The notes: generated from the sequence alone by a model not told the origin. A DNA stretch of 64,000 bases from Candidatus Nitrosocosmicus sp. (GCA_025934495.1 JAICXY010000003.1:1-64000), one strand, 5' to 3'; counted from the first letter of the stretch, positions 50,321 through 60,999 are shown. Numbers and translations: made by a program.

Positions 50321-51363
50321 TGCTTTGTTGCATGATTCCCTCTCTTAAAACTTATTTAACTAACATTAATAAAAAAATTGTATGAACTGGTCTGACTATA
50401 ACCAATTTCTAGTTAGAAAAGGCGAAATCTTGCTTAGATTTGATGTCATCAACAACTAGGATATCAAATTAAGAGATGAACCCGGCAAAATAGGTGGGCC
50501 ATTTCATTATCCTAACACAGTTCTTCTTTTACTTGATTATGCTAAACCATCTCTCGTCATCCTTATAGGCAAACAGAGGGAATAGCACAAGGCCATACTA
50601 AAGGGAAAGTACCTTCTATCCCCGATTATAAAACAATAAATATAAGGATAAATCGGCTAGATATCAAAATAAAAGAAGATGATAACAAAAACAAGGAATT
50701 TGAAGACGAATACATTGTCATTGCAATAGACAGTACTGGAATAAAGGTAACAAACAGAGTCCAATGGATGGATGAGAGATAAATGGGATGTGAAAAACAA
50801 CAAGAAAGAAAGGATATTTAAAATACAAATAGTAGCCGTTAATGTCAAGACAAAGAAAATTCTGTCAATAAAGGTTACCAATGAACATGTTCATGATAGT
50901 AAAGCATTACCGGAATTAGTTGAAGAAAATATTATAAAATCAAATGGCATGTCAACAACAGCAATAGGCAAATTATTTACTGATGATGGTGCTTACGATA
51001 GTAATAATATTTTTTAGGTATCTAAGAGACAACGTAATCAAACCTTGTATTAAAGTAAGAACGAATGTAAGAATTAAACTGAAAACAGGTTATCCTTAGA
51101 AATTTATCAGTGTTGGGACAAAGAAATAATTTGCAAAGATGGAAAGAGGACAGCATTGTAAGCTACGGGAAACGATGGATTGTTGATAGAAACCGTGTTC
51201 TCTTGTATAAAAAGAACATTTGGTAGAGAATATGTATACTCTGTTAGATTAAAAAATATGATACAGGAGATAATGTTGAAAGCATTATTGTATAATAGGT
51301 TGATATCTATATAGGCAAAAGGGATAGTAAAATCAAAGATTATAGTAATCATGCAACAGAGCA
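50321..51363 (+). mobile_element. IS5-type element (family B) with both terminal repeats, transposase broken
   Basis: The ends TGCTTTGTTGCATGATT (50321-50337) and AATCATGCAACAGAGCA (51347-51363) are inverted repeats with 16 of 17 matching. Inside, the transposase reads MNWSDYNQFLVRKGEILLRF near 50380, then in other frames MRDKWDVKNNKKERIFKIQI, VNVKTKKILSIKVTNEHVHD and FTDDGAYDSNNIF (50772-51017). Several stops and shifts make it inactive. Length 1,043 bp. No clear target duplication was found. Confidence 0.8.
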
Positions 51364-51502
51364 TAAGGATACAAATTAAAATATATAGAAAATTGAATAC
51401 CTTTTGCGGATTTCAAAAGATAATCATATTATAACAGACAATGCATTAATCTAGAAATACCTTTGCTATATAATAGAGATAATAATTAAATATTATCAAT
51501 GA

Positions 51503-52672
51503 ATGTTGACTTTATTGCAAAATAATAAGGATCTCCAAATATCGGAATTAATTTTTGATCTTATTAAAGAGCAAATAATTCTTAATGCTATTTCTACTGT
51601 TATTAATTTAAAAATACCTGATTGTTTAAAAGATGGACCCAAAACTGTAGAACAGTTAGCAAAAAAAACCAATACACATCCAAATTCTCTTTCCAGACTA
51701 TTGCGTATGTTATCTAGTATTGGTATCTTTACCAAAGTAAAAGAGACACAAGAAGAAGATGGACATGAAAGAATAAAATATGGACTTACGCCTACAGCAT
51801 CTTTGCTTCAATCAAATGAAAATAATATGTTAAAAAATTTCTCTCTCCTGTTAGGGAGGCAGTCATTTAAACGATCTATTGATGATTTACAATACGTTAT
51901 ACAAACAGGAGAAAATTCATTCAAACACATAAACAACCTGAATATATTCGAATATCTTCAACAAAATCCTGTTGATGCAAAGATATTTAATGAAGCAATG
52001 ACAGCAATGACCTCATCACAGGTCTCATCAATTTCTGCTTTATATGATTTTTCACAGTTTAATACTGTTGTAGATATAGGAGGCGGGCAAGGACTATTTT
52101 TATCAAGTATTTTAAAGGATAATTCCAATCTAACGGGTATAGTATTTGACTTACCATATGCAATTGAAAGTGTTGAAAAACAACAAATTCAGCATATGGA
52201 TTCTAGTTCCAATGTTGATAATAATGGTATATTATCTCGTTGTAAATTCATATCAGGAGATTTCTTTAAATCTATTCCTTCTGGCGCAGATGGATACATT
52301 ATAAAAAACGTGCTTTTAAACTGGGATGATGAATCTGCATCAACTATCTTAAAGAATTGCTTGAATGCAATGAACTTTTCAATGAAATCTAATCAAAAAT
52401 ATAAAAAAAATAATGATCATAAAATAAAACCAAAATTGATAATTATTGATATGATTATGCCAGAAAATAATGAAATATCTTTTGGCAATTTACTGGATAT
52501 AATGATGATGATATTAACTCAAAATGGAAGAATAAGAACCAAAAAAGAATTTACCATACTGCTTGAAAGCTGTGGCTTTGAAATTACGAATATATTAGAT
52601 TCATCATCGACTTCCGATCCTATGAGCTTTTTAAGCATTATTGAAGCAATGCCCAAACCTATTAGTGATTGA
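51503..52672 (+). CDS. SAM-dependent O-methyltransferase (plant-COMT/hydroxyneurosporene type)
   Basis: A 389-residue methyltransferase of the O-methyltransferase family 2. The N-terminal dimerisation and winged-helix part (residues 10-110) includes IFDLIKEQIILNAISTVINL and EQLAKKTNTHPNSLSRLLRM. The SAM site is VVDIGGGQGLFLS near residue 190, followed by GIVFDLPYAIE and SGDFFKSIPSGADGYIIKNV, then the acceptor region with LLNWDDESASTILKNC. Inserts at about 225-240 and 290-310 are Asn- and Lys-rich. Substrate unknown; quinone, carotenoid or small phenol are possible. Confidence 0.85.
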   Translation: MLTLLQNNKDLQISELIFDLIKEQIILNAISTVINLKIPDCLKDGPKTVEQLAKKTNTHPNSLSRLLRMLSSIGIFTKVKETQEEDGHERIKYGLTPTASLLQSNENNMLKNFSLLLGRQSFKRSIDDLQYVIQTGENSFKHINNLNIFEYLQQNPVDAKIFNEAMTAMTSSQVSSISALYDFSQFNTVVDIGGGQGLFLSSILKDNSNLTGIVFDLPYAIESVEKQQIQHMDSSSNVDNNGILSRCKFISGDFFKSIPSGADGYIIKNVLLNWDDESASTILKNCLNAMNFSMKSNQKYKKNNDHKIKPKLIIIDMIMPENNEISFGNLLDIMMMILTQNGRIRTKKEFTILLESCGFEITNILDSSSTSDPMSFLSIIEAMPKPISD

Positions 52673-52973
52673 GTAATACATCCTAGACTTAATTTCCATT
52701 ATTTTAAAGTTAAAAAGCAAAAATAGAAAATCTTTTTATTATTTTAAATTCTAAAATAGATTAAATACCTTTTTTCTTTATTCCAGAAATTTAAATATGT
52801 AGTAAATCCCGAGGTAAATAGTCAAATTTAATAATATTAAGTATTTTGTATTTAAGAATAATATTTTAGTAATTGTCTACGCAAATAATGATTAAAATCT
52901 GGCCATTAACTTTAACAGTCACAAGAAAGAAATAATGAATTTATAAATGCATTATTAAATAAAGGGTTTGCTT
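52673..52973. other. AT-rich spacer between convergent genes
   Basis: About 300 bases with no recognised feature. Confidence 0.4.
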
Positions 52974-53369
52974 TTATTTAGCTGTGCTATTTGTTTCCCA
53001 TATAGCAAAGCTATTGTTCTCCGTATCAAGACATATTGCAAAATATCCCATTCCAGGCACGGCTGTTTTTTGAAGTATTACTTTACCTCCTAATTCTTCT
53101 ACTTTTGCAGAATGCTCATCTATAGATCTTATATCAATATAATTTGTAATTCCTTGATGTTGTGGACTTTGTCTTTTTAACATACCCCCTCGTAACGCTT
53201 TATTTCCTTTGTCGTCTGTTGTTGTTATAACATAATATTCCATATCTGCAGGCATGTTATTATCTGCCCCTTGAAATTTTTCAATTGTCCATCCAAATAA
53301 TTCGTTATAGAATTTCTTTGATCTTTCGATGTCATCTGAAGGGATTTCAAAATGAACTATTGTTGGCAT
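52974..53369 (-). CDS. VOC/glyoxalase-family protein
   Basis: A 131-residue single VOC domain. It opens IVHFEIPSDDIERSKKFYNE and LFGWTIEKF, has RGGMLKRQSP in the middle and closes with MGYFAICLDTENNSFAIWE; His6 and Glu124 stand at metal-ligand positions. Such proteins are often of unknown substrate (isomerases, dioxygenases, or bleomycin-type binding proteins). On the minus strand GGAGGA lies ten bases before the ATG, supporting the start. It is divergent from the MEDS gene at 53560. Confidence 0.8.
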   Translation of the reverse strand: MPTIVHFEIPSDDIERSKKFYNELFGWTIEKFQGADNNMPADMEYYVITTTDDKGNKALRGGMLKRQSPQHQGITNYIDIRSIDEHSAKVEELGGKVILQKTAVPGMGYFAICLDTENNSFAIWETNSTAK

Positions 53370-53559
53370 TTAAAACAGTTCCTCCATTTTTATTAAATGT
53401 GATTGTTTCACTTGAACTAATATATAAAATGTGTTTATAAATATATGAGAGTAAAAGTATAGTTATTTTACAAAACAAGAAATATTTCTGTATTAAGAAA
53501 TGTCATAAATACTATCTCACCAAAATTCTTATATTTTATGCCTCTGTATAATAGATTTA

Positions 53560-54108
53560 TTGGCACAAAGGCTACAGACTATCGAGCAAGGAAATCATAT
53601 AATTGCGGTCTATCCTAGCAAAGAGGAAAAATTCAATGAAGCCTTTGCCTTTCTAAAAGGAGGTCTTGAAAGGAATGAGGTTGTCGTTATGACAACCACA
53701 GATCTGCCAACAGATGACATTCGTGCTAGGATGAAAAATGAATGGCAATTGAATGTTGTCGAACTTGAATCCAGAGGAGACATTATTATCAGAACCACTA
53801 AAGAAGCGTATTTTCCTGATGGGATACCCAATATTCAGCGAACAATTGCATTGTGGTCTACGTTAGTAGAAAACTGTCTTAGCAAAGGCAAGAGAGGAAT
53901 GCGAGTATTTGGGGATATGAATGCATTTTTCAAAAGTGGGTTTACAAAAGAATTACTTGAATATGAATCATGTTTGGAACAAAGATTTAACTTTCCTATT
54001 ATTGGCATTTGTGCATATGATTCCAAAGATATCAACAATAATGTAACATTAGAGCAAATAAGACAACTACAGCAACACCACAGTACTATCTGGATGGAAG
54101 GTTACTGA
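53560..54108 (+). CDS. MEDS-domain sensory protein
   Basis: A 182-residue cytosolic MEDS-domain protein. It reads GNHIIAVYPSKEEKFNEAFA, then FLKGGLERNEVVVMTTTDL, KEAYFPDGIPNIQRTIALW, MRVFGDMNAFF and FNFPIIGICAYD, all in family order. There is no kinase domain and no clear P-loop. It is convergent with a histidine kinase gene (54209-55498), 100 bases away, so the two may belong to one signalling unit. Start is TTG 53560. It shares only the fold with the MEDS protein at 25629-26249. Confidence 0.8.
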   Translation: MAQRLQTIEQGNHIIAVYPSKEEKFNEAFAFLKGGLERNEVVVMTTTDLPTDDIRARMKNEWQLNVVELESRGDIIIRTTKEAYFPDGIPNIQRTIALWSTLVENCLSKGKRGMRVFGDMNAFFKSGFTKELLEYESCLEQRFNFPIIGICAYDSKDINNNVTLEQIRQLQQHHSTIWMEGY

Positions 54109-54208
54109 ATGATTGAATGGTTAATGGATCGATAATAAAAAACTGTCAACATGGGGTTGTCAAATGAAGTGAATTTAAAAACTTCAACAAGGACATCACA
54201 AGATAATA

Positions 54209-55498
54209 TTATTGTTCCTGCGCTGCAGGAAAAATTATACCAAATACAGTTCCCTGCGTGCAGTTCTCATATACTCTGTCTCCTACCCAGATTTTGCCTT
54301 TATACCTTTCGACCAATGTCTTTACTATAGATAAACCTAATCCGCTTCCCTTAGCTTTGGAATAAAACCGTTTGAACAATTCCTTTTTCATCGAATCCGA
54401 TATCCCTTTACCATAATCAGATATAGTTACCATCCAATATTTTACTTCGCCAATAAAATACTCCCTTATTAGAACATCAATTTTAACCTCCGACGATTCT
54501 GTGTATTTCATACTGTTGGAAAATAAATTAACAAAAATTTCCTCAAGCAGATCTTCTGCGATTACATTTATGCCAGATGGATTATTATGATCGTCCACTA
54601 CATTTAAAGAAAATTTAATTCTTTTGCCTTGTGGGTTATTGTCATATAATGTTTGCTCCAGTGTAGTGTATGCATTTCTGATAGCATCTGGGAGATTCTT
54701 TATTATTAACTTTAGATCCTTTTGTGTGTATAGTCGTTCTAATCTACGTATGTTATCTACAAGTGATTGACCTTTATTTAGTGCGTTTTTTGCAGTTGTA
54801 ATAGCTGAAAAAATTCTTTCGTTATTTTGGGATAAACCATTTGTGTCATTGTTATTTCTTTTTATAATGGAAGTTACAATATTCAAGCCACTTTGTATTA
54901 TCTGATGATAATTTCCTATATCATGTGAGATTAAATCAAACAAAAGTTCAGAGTGCATTTTTTCCTTTATGGTTTTGTCATGATTTTCTTTCTCTTCCCA
55001 TATGAGATCAAAACAATAAACAGTATTTCTCACTATAGAAATGTCTTTAGAATATGACCAATTATCAAGGGAAAAAATAGTATCGCTGTCTCGGTTATCA
55101 TGTTGGTTGGATTGTATTTGCATATTGACTGAAAAAGAAAAAATACTCTGCTTGTCTCTGATAAAGAACAAGGAATTTAACTTGGCCTTGGGTAATAATG
55201 GTTTTATTGATCTATATCCGATAAATGGGACTAAATATTTAGTTATACGCGTGCTATCCTCGTCAAATGGACATAACAATCTGATAATGATATTCTTGGC
55301 CAACTTCTGTGATATAACATAATCAATTATCTTGTAATATGACAAGAATTGCAATGATGCAATTCCTGGCAACATTATGTCCATTTCGCATTCAACTGAT
55401 TGTATAAATTTGTACAACCTATCAAGAAATTTTTTGTCTATTTTTGATGGATAGTAATTATTATAGTTATTTTCTGTATGTTCATTATGTTCACACAT
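54209..55498 (-). CDS. Cytosolic sensor histidine kinase
   Basis: A 429-residue kinase with no membrane segment. Residues 15-165 form a sensory domain that resembles the PLD-like/TrmB-type sensor part (NIIIRLLCPFDEDSTRIT, then LFFIRDKQSIFSFSVN). The H-box is LLFDLISHDIGNYHQIIQSG (His192), the N-box EIFVNLFSNSMKYTE (Asn328), followed by ISDYGKGIS (G1) and FKRFYSKAKGSGLGLSIV (F and G2). No receiver domain is fused, and none lies beside it. It faces the MEDS gene at 53560-54108. Confidence 0.88.
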   Translation of the reverse strand: MCEHNEHTENNYNNYYPSKIDKKFLDRLYKFIQSVECEMDIMLPGIASLQFLSYYKIIDYVISQKLAKNIIIRLLCPFDEDSTRITKYLVPFIGYRSIKPLLPKAKLNSLFFIRDKQSIFSFSVNMQIQSNQHDNRDSDTIFSLDNWSYSKDISIVRNTVYCFDLIWEEKENHDKTIKEKMHSELLFDLISHDIGNYHQIIQSGLNIVTSIIKRNNNDTNGLSQNNERIFSAITTAKNALNKGQSLVDNIRRLERLYTQKDLKLIIKNLPDAIRNAYTTLEQTLYDNNPQGKRIKFSLNVVDDHNNPSGINVIAEDLLEEIFVNLFSNSMKYTESSEVKIDVLIREYFIGEVKYWMVTISDYGKGISDSMKKELFKRFYSKAKGSGLGLSIVKTLVERYKGKIWVGDRVYENCTQGTVFGIIFPAAQEQ

Positions 55499-56371
55499 TT
55501 TCTATATTTACACCGAATATTGCAATGGCATATCCAATATAGTGGATTTTAAAACTGCCAAGCCTATAAAATTATCTATATTCAAGTTATGTAAGTTATG
55601 ACTTGTCATTCTGTTTCTTATATTATATGTATTTATCAAAAATATCAAGGTCATTATTATAGTGACCATTTACCAAAATATGTTGAATGTCTTGGTTTTG
55701 GAAATAGGAAACTATCAACCAGACATGCTTGAACCGTATTTACTTATCATTAGAATCTTCAATTATCGATTAGGAATTCGAATCCCATTTTCCATTTTGC
55801 ATAGATCTGGTTGGGCTAATAGGTAAAATTTATTTTAAATCCCCCCCCAATCAATACCAACGGTTTTGATGTCTTGTTTGAGTATATCATTTTTAAATGA
55901 AAATATGATTTGTGATGTATATACTTCCAAACATATTGGCTGTATTATTTAATAAAATGACTTTAGGTTTTTAAATGTTAATTGGATCTTGCTGAATTAT
56001 GATATTTTTTGAATCACTTTATCTGCCCAAATAAGACCATACTTGGACTCATAATATATCTTCTCTATTGTATTCCTGTATCAAATTATAATTACTAGTA
56101 AATGGAAATAAAGATCTTTCTTCCTATAAGAGATTTGGCTGTTCTTTAATAACACCGGTATTATAAAGATAATATCCTAAAAGATATAATTATTTTTAGA
56201 TTATCTAAAAATTTGAGGTTTAACCATTGAAGAAAAATCACATAATTTCTATATGATGGTAAAGCAAAAAGGAAGTAATTGACTTGAATTGGCTCCAATC
56301 CTTTTTTATATAATTTATTGCTTTTGAATATTTTTTACATTCAGATGTTGAATTTGGCAGTTCAGGGCTGT
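55499..56371. other. Spacer
   Basis: About 870 bases with no recognised gene. There is a C9 run at 55842-55850, rare in DNA this rich in A and T. A tRNA-like T-loop near 55775 was examined and rejected. Confidence 0.45.
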
Positions 56372-57829
56372 TCATTTATATTTTTTCTTTTCAAACCTAT
56401 AAAGTATTTTATTTTTAAGTTTGTTAAACTGGGTGTGATACTGAAATACAATGATTACTATTACTACTATAGAGAATAAAGATGCGGCTAGCAAAAAAGT
56501 TAAAGGAGTGGTACCAAGGATATTAACATCTTTTGTAAGAGAATATGCATCCACTATGGCACCGAAAACAACGAATATCGAGAATAATGTAAAGATTGCA
56601 ATTAATTTATCTAGTCGATCCTGTTTAATTCTCAGATATACTTCACTGTTATAGTTACGATTCTGATCGATTGACTTTATATTATATATAATATGTCTTT
56701 CCATATGTTCTAGTCGCCATTGCTTTTCAAGTTTTGAAAGTAATAAGGGATGGTCAGAGTAAAGAATGGCATTCATTCCGTCATGAAATTGATCTAAATG
56801 TTTAATACTACTGGACCTTATATTCTGATACTTTTCTATTTTGTCTTTGACTGCTTTTTCTTTAATACCTTTTGAAAATTCAATTGATTCATCTTTTAAA
56901 ATAATTTTGGTTAAGAAAAAATTTAAGAGGTAGAGCCCATAGCAGAAATATTGTCCAATCTCTATCAAATCAATTATTTTTTTAATTTCGTCAATTTTTT
57001 GACTTGACGGGATAATTATAAGTGACCTTCCTAAACCAAAGAAAATATATTTATCAAATAAATAAGGAGTATCATCTTCAGGTGTTTGTTGAAGCAAATA
57101 AATTAAATTTTTATTGATTCCTTCATTGAAGTTTTTTCCTTTTGCCTCCTTGAATAATTCTTCATTATCGCAAAAACAATAAATTCTATGTATCCATAGA
57201 AATTTTGAATCAACATGAGAAATGTTAATACCATTATCAAAATAAGATTCATTTTTCTCTTTTGAAAGAAATATAGTATAATCGGTATTGCTAGATAATA
57301 ATTTAGTTAGTGTATTATTGAAATTTTTAACTTCCTTTAATAATATAGTATCTATTTCTTCATCTATCTTTTTTTCTACTATGTCTTTTAAATATGCCGT
57401 ATTTATACTATTATCTTGAAACTCAAATCCAACCTTGAGAGAAAATATTCCTATGCCCGAAGTAAAGAAATTAATATGTTTATTAATAAATGTGATTTTA
57501 GTTTTTCCTGTAGACAGTTTTTCAGTGAGTTCAAGATTTTCTATATCAATTGAAATGAATCCTTTAGAGAAATCTTGTTCATCAGAAAAAATGTTTGGTT
57601 TAATTTCCTCATATATTTTACCTGCAGTTTTGATGAATACATGATTATTCTTATCTAATGTTTTTGTTATATTTTCTGTATATTCTTTTATTAAATTCTC
57701 AAAATGAGTTTGATATGATATATTTTCTTTTTTTCCTAACTGCTGTAACAATTCTATATTAAGATAGATACCGGTAGCAAATGGTGCAATAATATACATA
57801 AAAATATCCATTTTAACAGTCAACATCAA
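56372..57829 (-). CDS. Membrane protein with two C-terminal helices (CorA/RMND1-like topology)
   Basis: A 485-residue protein. A hydrophobic N-terminus (MDIFMYIIAPFATGIYLNI) is followed by about 390 mostly soluble residues (alpha/beta to residue 270, then helical), and then two close transmembrane helices (about 420-440 and 448-470) with a basic tail. The approach YLRIKQDRLDKLIAIFTLFS into helix 1 resembles CorA-type channels and RMND1/DUF155 proteins, but the CorA GMN motif is absent. The better start may be the Met at residue 7 (57811). Function unknown. Confidence 0.6.
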   Translation of the reverse strand: MMLTVKMDIFMYIIAPFATGIYLNIELLQQLGKKENISYQTHFENLIKEYTENITKTLDKNNHVFIKTAGKIYEEIKPNIFSDEQDFSKGFISIDIENLELTEKLSTGKTKITFINKHINFFTSGIGIFSLKVGFEFQDNSINTAYLKDIVEKKIDEEIDTILLKEVKNFNNTLTKLLSSNTDYTIFLSKEKNESYFDNGINISHVDSKFLWIHRIYCFCDNEELFKEAKGKNFNEGINKNLIYLLQQTPEDDTPYLFDKYIFFGLGRSLIIIPSSQKIDEIKKIIDLIEIGQYFCYGLYLLNFFLTKIILKDESIEFSKGIKEKAVKDKIEKYQNIRSSSIKHLDQFHDGMNAILYSDHPLLLSKLEKQWRLEHMERHIIYNIKSIDQNRNYNSEVYLRIKQDRLDKLIAIFTLFSIFVVFGAIVDAYSLTKDVNILGTTPLTFLLAASLFSIVVIVIIVFQYHTQFNKLKNKILYRFEKKKYK

Positions 57830-58469
57830 GCATCAACTATTTAAGATTGAATAAAGAAAAAAATAATCAAAGTTTGGATAATATAATTTGTTTTTTGTTT
57901 AAAAGTTTAGAAAGGACACGGTAATAAAAAATCATTTGTAGAAAAGCCTATCTTTTTTTTATGTAGTATTATAGAATAAAAAGAAAAACGAACTAAAACC
58001 AATGAACTCAAAGCATAACAATTTAGCGACACAATATTTTTCTGAAATAAAGTTAAGATGATACACTAGATCTACAAGGGAATAAGGGATCTTTGCATTT
58101 GAATTTACAATTACTAAAATATATAATTCATTTTTAATTTTTATAACTAACTGATTTAAAATTTAACCGAATCAGTGTTTTAATTTAAAAATAATATCAA
58201 ATCATAAAAAATAATGGAATCTCTATGTTGAAGAAAATAATATACCATTATCCGACAGTTTCGATAGATTTTTAACTCAATTTCTTGTTAGATTTAAATA
58301 TTTTATATTTCTATATATTTTTTAAACTGAAACATTACATAACAACTCTTAAATGCATAACATCCAAAATCTCTGTCAGGATTGGTAAAACAGGATACCC
58401 AGTTCTAGATAATATATATTTAGTGACATCCACTAAAATGTGGTAAATAAATGATCTATGCAAAACTGA
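57830..58469. other. AT-rich spacer
   Basis: About 640 bases with no recognised feature. Confidence 0.4.
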
Positions 58470-58943
58470 GTTATTGGTATTAAAGATTCACTAGTTTTCG
58501 TGGAAGAAAAAATGATTTTTCTTGATTTTACATCTTAATTTCCTTGTATTGAGCATGGATGTCCTTTTTGGACAGATTATGGTTCATTGAATTTTAGACC
58601 AGGATCAATTGTTATAGTTCCGTTTACATTGCCAATATTATCAACTGACAATACGTTTATCCAATCGACCTTCGTATACTACACTTCAATCGTCAAAATG
58701 ATCTGACATATTTGTTATATGACAATAAATCCGATAGTAATTTTATTGACATGACACCCTGTAATAGGAATACCAAATGTTTGGATTTTTTACATAAATT
58801 ATGATATTGGATTTAACTCCGCTATATTTGATATAAGCATAATAATAATTGAGATCTTGAAAGGATTTTATAAGTTATTATATATTTTTAATTTTAGCTT
58901 TTTTGGAAGTTTACCTGCGATATCTTTTATAATACATCAATAG
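58470..58943 (+). pseudogene. Unidentified decayed gene
   Basis: One forward frame is open over 158 codons except for three stops: TAA 58536, TGA 58704 and TGA 58752. It reads IGIKDSLVFVEEKMIFLDF, then EHGCPFWTDYGSLNFRPGSI, VIVPFTLPILSTDNTFIQST and, later, IGIPNVWIFYINYDIGFNSA. In DNA this rich in AT, chance would give about a dozen stops. It has no match I can name. It should be a recently lost gene. Confidence 0.4.
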
Positions 58944-58988
58944 TATTTGAACTAATGTGTAATATAAAGAAAAGGATGAGAAAATAAA

Positions 58989-59198
58989 ATGGAAAATAAA
59001 AGTAATAAGTCATATCATTCAATATTTATTCGCAATGAAAGTTATAACAATTTTAATAAAGAAATAGAGAAAAACCTAGAAAACCTGAATCCCCTAATTC
59101 ACAAAATAATATCTGTAAATCACAGTATGTCATCTACTGAATATACTGCTCTAATAATATACGAATCGGATAATAATATAGTTAAAGAACAATATTGA
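58989..59198 (+). CDS. Small protein, possibly Cse60-like
   Basis: A 69-residue protein. The pattern FNKEIEKNLENLNPLIHKII followed by SVNHSMSSTEYTALIIYES resembles the bacterial Cse60 family: a helix that begins 'LExxIN' and a final strand 'YSALIIYE'. Otherwise nothing is known. ATG 58989 follows a purine-rich stretch (AGGATGAGAAAAT). The gene lies alone between a decayed gene and a spacer. Confidence 0.45.
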   Translation: MENKSNKSYHSIFIRNESYNNFNKEIEKNLENLNPLIHKIISVNHSMSSTEYTALIIYESDNNIVKEQY

Positions 59199-59753
59199 TA
59201 ACAATTAATTTACATCAACCTATCTAAAACCATAGATAGATATACAAATTACCGTTTAAGAAATAAATGAATAAAGAAGCGAAGTTTATTTTGAAAATAT
59301 GCATGCATATTCAATCAAATACTTGAACTGGGTCAATTCGATTAAATTATCAAAATAAACCATAAATATTGTAAAAGATAACACATAATAAAAAATTATA
59401 ATTTATAAATACACTATTAAGTTTGCTTACATAACAGAGTATCTCTATCTAAATATTTAATATATTAGTTGAGGCTTGTCATAAATCAAATTATCTTGAT
59501 ATATTATACAACAGCTCAAATCTAAACCTCGAAATATCATTTTGAGATATACTGTACCAAAGTAACTCGATAGATTAAAGGAATATACTCTTTAACATCC
59601 TATATATGATAGGCTACACATCTTGTGCAGGATATTACGAAATCTTGATAGACCGTATAATTAAAACATATAATAATATATGGAATCTTTTTGTACTAAT
59701 TTTCAATATGTCTCTATAAATATTTTAATAAATTTTATATCATATTTGTTATA
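59199..59753. other. AT-rich spacer
   Basis: About 555 bases with no recognised feature. Confidence 0.4.
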
Positions 59754-60068
59754 TTGAGTCAACAACCGCAATTTCTGTATCTTATCACGAGAGGATGGAA
59801 AACGGCAAAACATCACAAAATAGAGATTTGGTTTGTGGAATATTGCAAGAAATACTATATTATTTCTGAACGCAAAAAATATGCGCATTGGGTTCAAAAT
59901 ATTTTGCATAATTCTAATGTTACATTCACCATACTTAATAAAACGTTAAAAGGATATGCAAGGTTGGTTGATTTTACGGAGTCAGAATTAATTACAAATG
60001 TTTCAAATTTGATGAATCAGAAATATGGATGGAACGATGGATTAATAGTAGAGATATATTCAGTTTAA
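59754..60068 (+). CDS. Deazaflavin-dependent nitroreductase-like protein
   Basis: A 104-residue protein with the split-barrel fold of the F420-dependent (DUF385, 'deazaflavin-dependent nitroreductase') family. It opens FLYLITRGWKTAKHHKIEIW and goes on with FVEYCKKYYIISERKKYAHW, VQNILHNSNVTFTI; the W-V-x-N-I/L-x-x-N-P/S pattern is diagnostic. It lacks the usual 20-30 residues at the N-terminus, so it is a short form. F420 is made by these archaea. Start is TTG 59754. Substrate unknown. Confidence 0.75.
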   Translation: MSQQPQFLYLITRGWKTAKHHKIEIWFVEYCKKYYIISERKKYAHWVQNILHNSNVTFTILNKTLKGYARLVDFTESELITNVSNLMNQKYGWNDGLIVEIYSV

Positions 60069-60319
60069 AAATATTAATAACTATACAAAAGACAAAAATT
60101 TTCCATTTAGATGTTCAAAGATCCAAGGAAATAATGTAGATTATTCCGAGGATATTGTGCTGTGTTTGTTTAAAGTAAACGTACTACCGTATGGAGATAA
60201 GGAAGGGAATAATTATCATTATACAATCTATTATAATTTGCCTTTCTCAAGTCTGCCCAAGAATATTTGACAGGTCTTCGTTGATAGTCCTTATTTTAAG
60301 GAAAATAAATTCAGAGATA

Positions 60320-60520
60320 ATGATTATTTTATCAGTGTTATGGTTGATTATTTTAGGGGAATATGGAACTGTAGCACTAAAAAGTTGGTCAAATGGTAAA
60401 GTCCAATTAGGAAAAGTAATCGAAAAAATACAAAGTGATGATAATTTAGAAAAATCCGTTTCAGTAGATTATTATCTTAAATGTGAAACAATTGATAGAA
60501 AAAAAAAGAATCAAGGGTAA
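60320..60520 (+). CDS. Small single-pass membrane protein
   Basis: From ATG 60320 a 66-residue protein has one hydrophobic helix (MIILSVLWLIILGEYG) and a polar tail (GKVQLGKVIEKIQSDDNLEK). The open frame extends upstream to 60191 but that part has no protein-like pattern. Composition supports coding, but there is no recognised family. Confidence 0.35.
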   Translation: MIILSVLWLIILGEYGTVALKSWSNGKVQLGKVIEKIQSDDNLEKSVSVDYYLKCETIDRKKKNQG

Positions 60521-60834
60521 AGAAAAAAGTAATATCTGATTTCCTAATATGAGGCATTTTTTTGAATATAAGTTGTAATTTGCATGAGCATTAAAAAAAA
60601 ATTAAATACATTGATCCCGAATAATACCCCCATTGACTTTACCTAACCATACAAAAAAACACCTTGAATCCATATAATATATTGCTCAAAAAGAGTTTAA
60701 TCCTATAGCAATTGTATTGAAAGAACATCTCATAATAGTAACAATGCCCTTAACATATATTACAACTTTGACATATATGGCTTGGTAAGAGTGAACTATG
60801 AAGATTAAAGTAGTATGCTGTATCACATAATAAC

Positions 60835-60999
60835 ATGGTTTTTATGATAAAATGTAAACAATGCAATATAGATCATATTTCTAATTTATACAGAATGGAT
60901 GGACATATATTTCGTAGGCATTTTTCAAACAATGAATGTTGTCCTAGTTGTGGACAGGTATCTAAATATAATGAATTGGATTATAATTTTAAACTATAA
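60835..60999 (+). CDS. Zinc-ribbon microprotein
   Basis: A 54-residue protein from ATG 60835 to TAA 60997-60999. A second Met at codon 4 is an alternative start. It has MIKCKQCNIDHIS at the front and NECCPSCGQVSKYNEL near the end, giving C-x2-C about 25 residues before C-x2-C, the ligand set of a rubredoxin-like zinc ribbon. Four other residues between (MDGHIFRRHF) are basic or aromatic. No family is known to me; such ribbons usually serve in nucleic-acid or protein contacts. Confidence 0.55.
   Translation: MVFMIKCKQCNIDHISNLYRMDGHIFRRHFSNNECCPSCGQVSKYNELDYNFKL

Noticed and set aside
55705-55795. Possible tRNA around TTCGAATCCC
   Set aside because: The would-be acceptor stem mispairs at two of seven positions and no anticodon arm is formed.
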